A stretch of DNA of 64,000 nt from Brugia malayi. Lineage: Eukaryota > Nematoda > Chromadorea > Rhabditida > Onchocercidae. The notes under the pieces are model-generated. The model was not told the origin of the DNA. It was given only the letters and a program-made list of their open reading frames with translations, and did no database searches. Where the stretch lies: the NCBI RefSeq assembly GCF_000002995.4, contig NW_025062476.1:9360501-9424500 (forward strand), read 5' to 3'. Every line of letters begins with the position of its first letter. Position 1 is the first letter of the stretch. This document shows positions 26,601 through 38,107 of this stretch, in pieces. Both the position numbers and the translations under genes were made by a program.

Positions 26601-27531
26601 ATAAAAACTTCTTTTCCGATTGGGAGGCCACTACCAATTGCCAACGTTAATCCAATCATTTTTGCAATTAGTGTTTGAACAGTAAGATAATTCTCCATTT
26701 TAAATCCGTGCATTATTACTTTCACTTCTGGTATACCTGAGCCTAAATAAGGACGAAAATCAGTTTTTGCAATATTTCCTTTTCAAGAATAAAATCTCTT
26801 TCATTGACTTATTGACAGCGTAATTTATTTTTTGTTGTTGGTCTAATAAGTCAGATTAAATCAAGAAATAAACCGTTCCCCTATTCATTTGACTTGAAAA
26901 AAGCCTAATAAACAAACCAATGGCTTGCTTGGAAATCCATAAACATGAAGCAGCGGAAAGAAATGTTAATAGAACGATATGTAGAAGCCAATGTAACAAA
27001 GCCAAATAATGGTACCAATGTATTCGCAGAGTCTCATAGAAAGCCACGTGGCCTTTATTTGATAAATAGAACAAATTTATGTAAATGAAATTTGTAGAGT
27101 GTCTTAAATAAATTCTATAATTCTGAAAAACTGAGCTTCAATTCGTGAAAAAGAATGGATGAGATTTTACTGTATTGTAATTTTTCGATGCAAATATCCA
27201 TGACAACAGATAAAATGGCCGTTATGATGCCAAGCATTGCTGAGAGACACCAATCTTCCACTAGGAAGTACAGAACATTTCTCATTTGTCCTAAAATGAA
27301 TGCCCAATTATGGTCGGTTAAATGCTTAGTTATTTTATGATGAAAAATTTGAATCATTACAACATGAATTTTTCTGAATTTCAATTTTTCGATAAAGTGT
27401 GTACTTTTGCAGAAGTCAGCAAACGATTCTTTGCTCTGTTGCTCGTTTGCATCAATTTTGATATCCGACTTACTTCCATCCATTATAACGACTTTACCGT
27501 CTTCCAATAGTGAACTTTCCACATTAATCAT
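20623..27531 (-). CDS. CLC-family chloride channel with two CBS domains (CLH-type)
   Basis: Homodimeric voltage-gated Cl- channel, likely plasma membrane; 836 aa. Exons in transcript order: 27531-27171, 27052-26918, 26742-26609, 26434-26272, 26143-26012, 25936-25855, 25685-25584, 25449-25365, 24896-24729, 24510-24333, 24176-24079, 23796-23681, 23458-23322, 23103-22971, 22791-22637, 21561-21401, 21216-21130, 20706-20623; phases agree. Pore motifs are present: GSGIPE (about 166-171), GKEGPFVH with gating Glu210, and PAGVFVPSF (467-475). The position that is the proton glutamate in CLC exchangers is Ser272 (in [18 protein letters not shown]), which points to a channel. The C-terminus has CBS1 (about 585-660), a charged Ser-rich insert, then CBS2 (about 727-820). 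The start is uncertain: the chosen ATG gives an open N-terminus, but the frame stays open further upstream and a TTCCAG just before it could join an unseen 5' exon or accept a spliced leader. Confidence 0.94.
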
Positions 27532-30500
27532 AGCTCTACCCAAATGTAGAGTAACACTTTGAAGATTCACACTGGAACAACTACAGGAACGAATAAAAGA
27601 TTGTAAAGTTTCAAAGGACAATAGAATCGATTGTTTTTTTTTTTTGTTGTTGTTGGGACTGTCACGCTGAAGCTTCTCGTTCTCCGTTATCTTTCAAACA
27701 AGTGACTAAGGACATCAGCGATAAAACTGAATCAAGAATTTCTATATGGATATGAATGCATAGTCAGAGGTTTCCAGAGTTTGATCGGAATTATACAGAG
27801 AAATTAGTAATTGTTTGAGACTGAATTGTCTTGCATTAAGACGGTTGCAGATCTCGTGGTAGCAGAAATTAATTTGTTGGATGAAATGTAAGGAAACTTG
27901 TGCTATTTTAAAAATCATGAATAACGTGAAAACATTTCAGAAGATTTAAAAGTTTTTCAATTTATAAATAAATTATTCAAGTAAGCATATTTTCTGGTAG
28001 ACATCTTTTGATGCATACTATGTTGAAATAAAGAGTAGCTTGGATATGTGATTTCTTACTGACTGTCGAAGTAATATATTCATCATAAGAAAATTCTACA
28101 AAACAAGTATGATAAAAGCAAGCCAAGGAAAAATGATTTAATCCTTACTAGTGAGAAATATGAAAGCTGAAAATAATTCAACGTATGAGATGCTTTATAA
28201 TAGCAGTTTTAAATACTAAGCGCTTTTCGACTTCTAACTTTACTGTTCATTTTAAATTGAAGCGGTTATCTGTTTTTTGATATTAATTAAAATTAATATA
28301 GTACTTATTGCATTATTCTTTTTAAAAATAGTGTCTACAAAGTGGTTCATTGGAGGTGCAAAGTTCAATTTTCTATACATTTGTAATTATTGCGATTGGC
28401 GCAAAAGGATAAGGAAAAAGGGAGAGGCAATAGAATGACTGCTTAAACACTTTCAAAATTCAGCATATCCTCTCATTATTTACATTAAACGTTTTATTAT
28501 TTTCAGCTCTTCTTCACTAGAGAACAAGTCAATAGTGAAAAGATATACTAGAAAAAGTTCAAATTTTTCTCTCTCAAAATGTTTATTCAGACTTTTATAA
28601 GCGCAGAAATTTAACTAGCACTACTGATAATAAAATTTGATGAGAGCCAAATTAGGTGATAGCTCGGTTTGGCGAGACGAAAGTTAACAAAAAAATCAAT
28701 TTCATTTTCTACTAATTGCTTTCAATTTATTGCAATTAAAAAAAATTGAAGATTAGGCAGTCATTGTATTATTTCTTTTCTGAAGACTATTTATTAGTCA
28801 GCGGAACAGTTTAAACATCTGAAAACTAAGTTGAAGTAATTGTAATAAAAATAAAACAAATATCATATGAAATTTTCAGCAAAAATTTTATAGGAACAAA
28901 TGAGCCAATTCTCTTGACAAATTTGATTTAACAGTTAAACAGTGTCGAGATTTAGTAATAAATGCAAACAAAAATTGGAAAACCAACTTTTTATTGCAAA
29001 GTTTTATTATTACGAAACTAAAATTTAAAGTTTTAGGTATTATTCACATTATGCAAAACTGACAGGAATAGTGTTTTCGTGCACTGAATGCCATTTAATG
29101 ATTCATCATTCACCTTGCATCATTTAAATAAAAGTCATTTCAATGTCAAATGAAGATTTATGTTGGAAAAATATTTCGTAGTTTATGAACCATAAACCAA
29201 TAAATTCTTAATTTCCGTTTTTATTTCCAACAATCGAATAATGTGGAAACTAAATATATGAAAGCTTGCCAGGAAGAATTGAAAAACTGAAATTAAATAA
29301 ATTCAATTATTTATTTTAAAGTAATACTAAATTATTACTATCATTTATGCTATATTCCTAACATAAGAACGAAAAACCATATCTGAATGCAGTTAGACCA
29401 AATAAAATATTTATTGTACAAGTAAGGTTGAAGAAAGAAATATGCTGAAGAATCTTTCATTTTATTCTTGAGACAGGTAATTAATTGAAATTTGACAGAA
29501 ATAAGTGAAAAATTCTGGTTTTTTATTTTCAGGAATATTCAAAGATATTCTTTCTTCTGAAAGATATTTCTGGAAGATATTCTTCTGAAAGTATCAAATT
29601 GATGACACTGAGAAAGTTTGCCAAGCAGAAACTAAGCGCTTCGACAACATTGCAAGCAGTGTTGTAGCTTGCATCGCTTTTGTGTCAAAAAAAAAAATTT
29701 TTTTTTTATTTTTTTATTTTTTCCTATGTTTCAGATAGGACTTTTGAAGAGGCCAATTAACTACTTTTTTTAGAGGCAAAAAAATGTGACACATTATTGC
29801 CACAATAAATTTATAATATTTTTTACTGAATAAAATTTCACCTTTTTTTTCGAAAATTATTTTAAATATTTTGTCGAAACAACTTTCCCTTTCACTTATT
29901 TCAAAAACTTCGTCCCTTTTCATTTTCTTTTAATACTAGATATTTCAAAATTATTTTCAGTTTTTTCCTTCTCATTCCTCACATGCTTTTCTCTTATATA
30001 GTTAAAGCTTAATTATGAATTAAAAATAAACAATGAATGAGTCAGTAAGATTTTCGGTAGAGGATTGTAACTTAAAGGATTATAGCCTGATTAAATTCAT
30101 GAGCAAGTCAGCAGTTATGGTTGTACTTCTTATTTTCAAAATAATCCATGCAAACAGATTCCATGAATTCATATGAACAAACCCTTTTGGAAGTACTCAC
30201 GTTATCAGTGTTCGCTACCAATATCACTTAGAAATGATATCAAAGCTTTTCTCTTCTAAATAAAACATGATGATTGCTCCCAAAATTTCATTTATGTCTC
30301 TTAAAAATTGAAAAACAAAGTTCATTTGATTAGAACCCATAAGATTTACAAGACTTATCTAAGAGATAAACCAAATATAAATCAAACAAACACTTATCTA
30401 CTAGTCTAATTTTTGATTTTAAGAAGTTTGATTGGATACATATAGTAGATTAAAAAAGAAATTTAGACTACAAAACGAATATATTGTTTTATCATGTCTA

Positions 30501-30871
30501 ATACTTATAATTGCCAAGTAAATACTTATAAATGATTTAACTTTTTTTCATCTTCAGAAGAGTAAAATTGGAATTTTAATAAAGAGTAGAATAGTTCAAT
30601 AAAGAGTGGCTTAGGATAAATTATTACGACACTCTAATGTTGTATTAAAATAGCTCAAACATTTTGTATTATTATTTACTGAGCGCTTTTGACTACAAAA
30701 GTTCTAAGTTTGAACTTTAGAGTCAAAATTAATGACGAAAAATCAATATTCCGAAATTCGAAGTAGTGGAATGAATCGGAAGAATAATAAACTGGAATAG
30801 ACCCAAAAATTTTTTCAAGTATATGTTAGATGTGATTAAAAATTGTTGAAAAAAATTAAACAGAAATTAGT

Positions 30872-30892
30872 AAAAAAAAAAAAAAAAAAAAA
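30872..30892 (+). repeat. Poly(A) tract, 21 nt
   Basis: Uninterrupted A run in intergenic DNA. No gene-like sequence precedes it that would suggest a processed pseudogene. Confidence 0.9.
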
Positions 30893-33873
30893 CATATTGA
30901 TTAAAAAGAAGTTAAGTAAAGCTTTGAATTTAATTTTTTTTTAAAAGGTTGATATTTTATGAACCATTTATTTTATCAATTCCTGATAATTAACACTGAT
31001 TATGAAGGCAACAAAAAAAGCAATGTTATGTTTCAATATCACAGCTTGCTTCATTCCTTGTTACACTTTTTTCTTCCATTCCACTCTTTATTGATTCATA
31101 ATTCCAGCTTTTACTACTTCATAATCCACTACCTCTCTCTCTCTCCCTCTTAAGTCTTAACGTAATTTTATGGAACAACAAAACAATATATTAAACGACG
31201 AATAATTTTAATGCAGGTACTAGGTTAACTCAGTTAAAAACTGGAATAGCTAAACGAAAAGGTCAACGTTATTCATCATATATGAATGGGAGTGCACTTT
31301 GTCATACGTTCGCCTCGTGTTCGGACGGCTTTTTACTGTATTAGACAGGAAAGAGTAATGGACTGGATGACGAGCACGTTGCTAACACGTTTTGAGTACG
31401 TCTATCTCTGTATCATTTCACTTCTTGAGCACTTCACCATACTGTATATTTGGCAAAATGTTAAAAACGATTGAGTAACAGACAGGTGGAAGAAGAAATG
31501 ACATAAATTTTTCTTGATGAACACAAATGCCTTGAAAAAGCAATTACTATTTGCCAATATACAAACAGTAAATGCCATATCAGAATTCACTGCCTAACTC
31601 TTCGCCTCTACGTACTTTCGGTTCAGTTCATCTTCTGTAGCTATTCTATGATCTGTTAAAAATTCATAAACCATTAATATTCCGTTGAAATCAAGAAGAA
31701 AAGCAAGCGACTGTGTTAATAAAATGTATATTTTAATAATGATTCGCAGTTAATAACGAATGACAATCAGTCGTTATGGTTTAGCTAAATTTCTAAGTGA
31801 AAATTTAAAAGATTTAACGCAAAATTTCTATTAATCATTGAAAAGGTTAACAGAAACCATCAATTTTCCCTTCTTTCTTTATCAACAAAGTTAAACATTA
31901 ATATTATCAAGAAATACTTGCTGAATTACAGTAATATAATCATTAGAATGTGTAACAGCAATACAGAGAGAATAAGAGATAATCAATCTATTCCTGAAAA
32001 GCTATAAGTAAATACTCGGCTAAATATGTGACTGAAACAGCATCAAAGTTACATCAATTAACACGAAAGGACATCCATCGATCGTGATTGGACACAACTA
32101 GCAAATGCCAAATGAAACCACAAATGAGTAATGTGAACTCTTAAGGTGAAGAGAGAAATTGGTAAAATGTTTTTTTTTTTTTTTAAAAAAGACATTTTCT
32201 TGTTGTTTAATGTGAACTAACACTGTCGTAAAAATTTATCGAAGAATTCTTTTTACAACTTTTTCGTTGCATCCTAATCAATATTTTGCGAAGTTTATAG
32301 AAAGAAAAATAACACAATGGAGAAAACGAAGGAAACGAGAGTTCACGGGAAGCTTTATTGCAGCAAGCAGAAAGAGTGTGCTAACTTCGTCATGACAAAG
32401 ATTTTGTAAATCGTTTTTTTTTTTTTTTTTGTTCTGTTCAAATGAAACAAAAGGACATCGAAATGGATAGAACGTACCTATAAATAAACTCTCATCAATA
32501 AAGGCAATGTACATACCTACAATGAACTGTAATGATATTTTAATAGAGACTTGTAACAACCGGAAATAGAACACCTCTCTTCAGGTATACTTTTATTGAT
32601 CGTTTATCGAAAACCGTTAAAAAACACCGACAATATCGAATATTACTATACACATTCTTTTCCTTCTACCGGAATAGTCATTATTAATCTTCTCCATCCA
32701 TACAAAAGTGTATATTCCAAAAAACGCTTCGCATTAAAAAGTTTTTAGTTCGATGTTTCTGGAAAAGCAGTTTAATTTGCAAGGAACAGAAATGAAAGTA
32801 ATTTGTTTGGTTCCTACTAATTTTCAAATTAAATACTACATTAAAATTTTTCTATGATTAAAAAACTCTTCGATGCAGCTTTTTTTTAATAATAAAAAAC
32901 GTTAAATTTTTTATGTGATCAAGAATGGAAATGGAAAGATGAGAAAGTTATTTCAGACCTGTAAAAGTAGAACTCTTCGTAATTCTCTAAATACTTTCAT
33001 GTCTCGAATGTTTATGCACAATTATAATATAAATAGTATTTGCAATTAAAGAAATCATTTTTTTGTGTCTATATCGAAGTTGACAAAATGTGGCATTAAA
33101 AGACGGTGTATATTCTCCCAATAACAAACATTTCTTAAACACAAAATAAATTTTTCAAAATGTTTAAAGGATGGAAATTTTCTGCCATGTTGTTTATTCG
33201 AATTCTGATCGTTTTAAATTTCACTAAAATTGCAGCTTGAACACATTGCGCCACACTACTTTTATTTGGTTTAGAAAATTCGCTTATCACTTCGTGTGCC
33301 TTATGAAAGTTAGCTGATTGATTTTTTTTCTCCTATCTCGACTATCCGTATAATATAAAACAAACGCATTCAATTTTCTACGACAGAATGAAAGATATGC
33401 AGTGTTTATTAATTCAACTATCTTTTCTCATAAAACTAAGTTCATGACATCATTTAAGGGAATATTTTTACGTAAGCTATCATAATTAACTATTGTCTCA
33501 GTTGTCTACTTTTTAAATTTTATAAACCCTTCCAAATTCTGAAGAGTTAATTATATTTAAAGTCTCACGTGCCCTAAGCAATTGCTGACTAAATCCAAAC
33601 TCTCAAAGTTAAAATGTTCAAGCACTACCTAAGAAATTACTTTTTGTAAATAAGAAAACAGCTTAAAATATCATAAAAAATCTGTTAACAATAAAAAGTC
33701 GTATTTATAGGATATAATATAAGTGATAATTTCGACTTAAATTTCTCGATGAATTCCTGGTTTCTTATATAAATTAGTTTACTTCGTGGATCAAAAAGTA
33801 AAAAATACATACGATTGATTGCTATAAAAACATTTGCAGCATTTTAGGGCACTTCTCCATACGATCGATCATT

Positions 33874-33899
33874 TGTCAAATGAATTAGGATGGTAAATG
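33874..33899 (+). repeat. 26-bp direct repeat, copy 1
   Basis: Identical over all 26 bases to 34208-34233. The similarity stops sharply on both sides and the copies bracket a 308-bp segment. Confidence 0.9.
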
Positions 33900-34207
33900 T
33901 TGTCATAATTTCCATTTTGTCTCTATGACAAATAACTGACTTTAAAATCATAGAAGCACACAACTTCAAAATCACACACAGCGCTTTTGTGGTTATTTAT
34001 AATCTGAACGAAATTGATTTAAAGCCAAGAAAGATGTATGACTCAATGGTTAATAGTATCACTGATTTGTTTGGAATTAGAATAAATCTTATTTGCAGAA
34101 AAATTCCTTTTGCCCCTTATGCTTCTTTATTAGACGTTTATGTGATTTCTCGAAAAGTGATAGTGCTGAAGAAACCAATAAAATGAAGCATAGTTGCCAA
34201 GAAAATA

Positions 34208-34233
34208 TGTCAAATGAATTAGGATGGTAAATG
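34208..34233 (+). repeat. 26-bp direct repeat, copy 2
   Basis: Second perfect copy of the 33874-33899 sequence. No terminal inverted repeats or transposase-like frame were seen in the segment between the copies. Confidence 0.9.
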
Positions 34234-34659
34234 ACTTTTAAACTTTTTTAAAAGTCACATAAATAAGATAGTTAACCTGAAATACCTTCATAAAATCAGA
34301 AATGATGACTAGATAAATCTGAAATTAAATTTAGTGTTTTGAAACAAACCACCTTTAAACAAAAATTTTTAAGAAAAACATTTACTTGCGCATTAACCTA
34401 AAAATTTGTGACTGCGCTTTGTATGCATTTAGAACGACAGATATTACATATATAAACTCAAATTTTTATTTTTTCATTCGAACTTTTGGTGAAAGGTTTT
34501 CAACTTATCCATTCAAGTTCGCTTCACTTCCGAGAACTTGCTACTTTTACTCTTAAGATTAATTGTTTCATTTTACATTTTGTGGAGCGTTATTAAAGTT
34601 TTCCTTAAAAATAGTAGCTTTTAAAACATTAAATTTTGGGATAAATTTTTGTTTAAAGA

Positions 34660-35383
34660 TGGTTTGTTCCAAAACATTACAAATTTTGAGGAGTCAACAT
34701 ACCGGTTGGTGGAAATGTTTAATAATGCTTGGCAACATATTTGGCAGAGTTGAAGGGAACTTCCGGTGGAAGTTAGAATAGCAGGTGATTTATTTTAGAT
34801 GAGGTCTAACTTTAGACTGAACATTCTGAAAGTGCTTCTCAGCATAACATTAAGACCTGATGGGTCATTGCTCTTAATGATTAGTATGATTTGATCTGGT
34901 AATTAGGATCAATGCTTCATGGTATCTTTTTAGCTAATTTAGATATTGTGCTTATTATAATGTCGATGATAAAGTTTAGGTGGCACTTGATGATAGAACA
35001 GATATTATTTGACATTTATTTCTATCTTCTCATAGAAGGTTTCAGTAAAGCTTTCTCTAAAGGTCACTGATAATTTGAATACAATTAAACATCTAAGTTA
35101 AGGATAAGTTGAATTTTTTAACTCCTACCAATGCTTATTTTTAGTGACACATTCATTCTTCTGTATCGCTGACAGAAAACGAGTTCCTTTGTGGAGGACT
35201 TTTAGAGATCGCATGCCATCACATTATCAATGTACTCCTGATGAAATAATGCTTGATGAAGGGAGGGAGGAGCACGAGAAGGATGAAAAACCGATCGTAG
35301 AAATGGGTCGACGACACGTGGAGACATTTCCTGTACTGACAGGCACCACTCTTCCTTCTTACTACGACCATACTGATTCGTAG
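34660..35383 (+). CDS. Candidate small gene of unknown function, model unresolved
   Basis: Not recognised. The best-supported part is a terminal exon at 35145-35383. It follows a strong acceptor (TATTTTTAG), stays open for 79 codons and encodes a charged protein end containing VPLWRTFRDRMPSHYQCTPDE before TAG. It is less AT-rich than its surroundings. It needs an upstream exon ending in phase 1, and two models fit. In model A the exon runs to 34784 (donor GCAG/GTGATT) in a frame that reads well on both sides (TNFEESTYRLVEMFNNAWQH, later RELPVEVRIA) but has an in-frame TGA at 34751-34753. Model B uses another frame starting at the ATG near 34661 (MVCSKTLQILRSQHT, resembling a mitochondrial presequence) with a donor ACCG/GTTGGT. 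The 5' end is unknown. It could also be a pseudogene or chance open sequence. Confidence 0.3.
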
Positions 35384-35384
35384 G

Positions 35385-37711
35385 ATGTTCGCTTCTATCG
35401 TTTCTATCGTTTGCAGTACCATCGTCTTTTCAGTGCTTTCGTTAAACTCAAACGCCGCATTCGATACTAAACAAATCTACACGAATCCACTCTCACACGG
35501 TTAGTGAATTATTTATGTCAACAAAAGAATTAATTTTAAAATTTTTGTAAAAAAATTAACAAGACTTTTTTATCGGATAATAATTCTACGGTGTCGTGTC
35601 GTAGCGTTATGCAGATATGTCATCAAAGACTTGCTGATGGTTAACTTCAACAACATCGTTAATAACTTCATCTGATATTTTGAAGGTTTTGGTGAAGACA
35701 TAGATTGGGTGAAATGGGAAGATGCAGTGGAAATGGCGATGGAAGTAAACAAACCAATATTTCTGTTAATTCACAAATCCTGGTGTCATGCATGCAAAGG
35801 TTAGCTTTTCTTCTTACTTTCCATTTCTGGACGATTCGATCTCCTTTCGGTCATCGTTGTGAATTGTACAGTTATTTTTTTTTTTTTTTTCATGGAAAGA
35901 TGAGGAAAGATTGCAGTATAAAGGCAACCTGAAACTCATTAAATCTTTTATTATTTATTTGTGATTCTGTTTGTTTTTAAAGCTATATCAATAAATTGTT
36001 AGATATAATAACGCTTAACAAAGTGCGCTGTTGACTAGTTTTATTTTAGCACTGAAGAAAACATTCCAACAATCAAATGCCCGGAAGGCTTTTAAAACGC
36101 TCTCTAAATATTTTGTCATGGTAAATACTGAAGATGATGAAGAGCCATATGAGGAAGAATATAAACCAGATGGAAAATATATTCCACGTGTTCTTTTCCT
36201 CGGTAAGCTATATTATTCTCTTGAAAGCCTATTTAAGCTGAAATAATGAGAAATAATATAGAGCAAATTGAACAAAATTAGCATATTTTGTAAAATGCTC
36301 AAAAATTCTCCACCACGTATGCAACGTAGACTGTAAAGAATAAACAAACAAATATGTGTCTATAACGACGCAGTAACGCTTACTTTAATAAAAGGGTCAA
36401 AGTGAAAACATTTTTTTTTCCTTAAGTAAAAATGCTGTATGATAAAGAGTTTTACGAACTCTATCTTACAGTAATTAGCTCAACTAGCATGTAAAGGAGA
36501 TTTTTTCAAATTTTTAAAATTTTCATCATGACTGTATTTTTCGGTAGCAAATGATAAAATTTTTGGAACTTTAAAATGAATTTATTGCTTGCGAAAAAAA
36601 ACTTTTCATTGGAATGTTTTTGATGTAATAAGCTAGAATGTGATACAAATTTCTTTTCTATTAAAGTTTAATATTATGAATATGTTTGTTATCCGGCGAG
36701 AAAATTATCAACTTTAGTCATAGAACTCGAGATCTCAGAGTTAGCAATTTTATCTGCAAAAAAATTTTTATTGCAGTCAATCATTTCTTTATATCTGCTT
36801 TATACTTCACAATCCCATAAAAAGATGGAATATGAACTGATCTAATAAATTATTCTTTTATTCTTCACTTTTGTCATTCCTTTATTAGCATTTGTAGTAG
36901 AATTTGTTTAGCATAATCAATCGTTTGAAATTTTTGTTTTAAAATTTATTCCTCATTGTTTGCTATCATTTCAGATAAAAATGGTGATTTACTGTCACAG
37001 TTTAAGAATAAGAAAGCAGAATACAAAAATTACGCATATTATTATTCCTCACCAGCAGATATACTCAATTCGATGAAGGATGTCATGCGATACTATAATA
37101 TCGATGTAAATTCATTAATTGTTATATAATTGAACTGGTCGAATTGGTTTTTGAGTTGGTTGAATAATTAAATTAAGTTAATGAATCCTAGTGATTAGCT
37201 AAGAATGCTTAAGAAATGAAGCGATTGTGTTTAGCTAACACGATTAATAGCTCTAAAGTAGTAATAGTGTAATAAAATCAGCGCAAAAGAATCTGTCTCT
37301 TAGAGCTGATTTGTGAGGAATTCAATTGCAGAATTATTTGTTCTTCCAAGTAATTTTTTCAACGATATTTAGCATATTATTTTCACTTCACTGCATTTTA
37401 AAAAGTGTCTGAATTTGCACTACGAACAAATCTCTAGAACAACAATTGTTCAATTTCAGTATTGCAACAGTCAAAGTTTTATGATTAGATTCTATAAAAT
37501 CTTTAAAAACCTCTTTTAATCGTAATCTTTTTATTGCTAAAGTTTCTGGACTGTAGTTTAATTAACATTTCAGGTTCCCGAAATGAAGAAAGGTCCAAAG
37601 CTGAAGCCAAACAAACCAGTTGATGATGAAGATGACAAGCCATTAAAGGACGAATCCACGAACGAAAGTACAAAAAACAAAAAACAAAAAAGCAGTAAAT
37701 CCGATTTATAG
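35385..37711 (+). CDS. ER-luminal thioredoxin-fold protein, TXNDC12/ERp18-like
   Basis: Predicted 216-aa secretory-pathway protein, likely a thiol oxidoreductase of the ER lumen. Exons: 35385-35499, 35686-35799, 36050-36202, 36975-37105, 37574-37711. A signal peptide covers residues 1 to about 24 (hydrophobic core, cleavage plausible after SNAA). The mature start [17 protein letters not shown] matches the TXNDC12 family, and the active site is WCHAC (Cys72/Cys75) where vertebrate TXNDC12 has WCGAC. The acidic loop [11 protein letters not shown] is followed by the cis-proline region YIPRVLFLD (Pro122). The Lys/Asp-rich tail ends KSDL, a KDEL-like signal consistent with ER retrieval. The start is supported by the signal peptide. 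The ATG lies one base after the stop of the upstream candidate reading frame, and the preceding TAG could act as a splice acceptor. Confidence 0.92.
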
Positions 37712-37795
37712 CTATCCGGAAATTACAGAGTAAAGAAAAATACGAAATAGTTTCAAGAATAGTTTGAAAGTAATGACACATTCATCATGCTAAGC

Positions 37796-37837
37796 TGATG
37801 CATGCAGAATGCAGTGGTTTCTCTTCTGCATGCATGA
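37796..37837 (+). repeat. Inverted repeat / hairpin in the TXNDC12-like 3' region
   Basis: Arms 37796-37809 and 37824-37837 are complementary at 13 of 14 positions around a GCATGCAGAA core, with a 14-nt loop. It begins 85 nt after the stop codon and before the first AATAAA (38243-38248), so it would lie in the 3' UTR. Confidence 0.8.
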
Positions 37838-38091
37838 ATTATTGTGCACATGCTACAATTGTCTTGTTTGTCTATCTTGCAGTTTCACTTAAAAACGTGT
37901 ACACAACGTGCGTGTGCTTAAAGACCTTTACGTAAACAATTTGTGCAAGCGTTTGTTCGCAACATTCAAGAAATTTTGCAAAGGATTAAAATTTAAATGT
38001 ATTCGTAACTGATAGTGAGCTAATTGAAGTTATTGCTATTGCTATATTATGAATCACAGGACGGCGACGGTAATGTATGCTTATATCCGAA

Positions 38092-38107
38092 GGGTCAAAA
38101 GGGGTCA
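38092..38107 (+). promoter_or_regulatory. DR4 of GGGTCA half-sites (possible nuclear-receptor element)
   Basis: Two perfect GGGTCA half-sites in direct orientation separated by AAAG. Direct repeats of RGGTCA spaced by 4 are bound by RXR-heterodimer type nuclear receptors in animals. Function here is inference only; the nearest genes are both hundreds of bases to kilobases away. Confidence 0.3.

Larger units (their letters stand above)
27532..34659. other. Long gene-poor region
   Basis: About 7 kb of AT-rich DNA with only short open frames of low complexity; no splice-linked exon pair or known motif could be built. It includes the upstream region of the CLC gene, a 21-A run at 30872-30892, and a somewhat less AT-rich patch near 31280-31400 without an identifiable product. 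Two 26-bp direct repeats lie near its right end. Confidence 0.55.

Noticed and set aside
29714..29923. 69-codon minus-strand open frame in a T-rich tract
   Set aside because: Low-complexity Lys/Phe composition generated by homopolymer runs.
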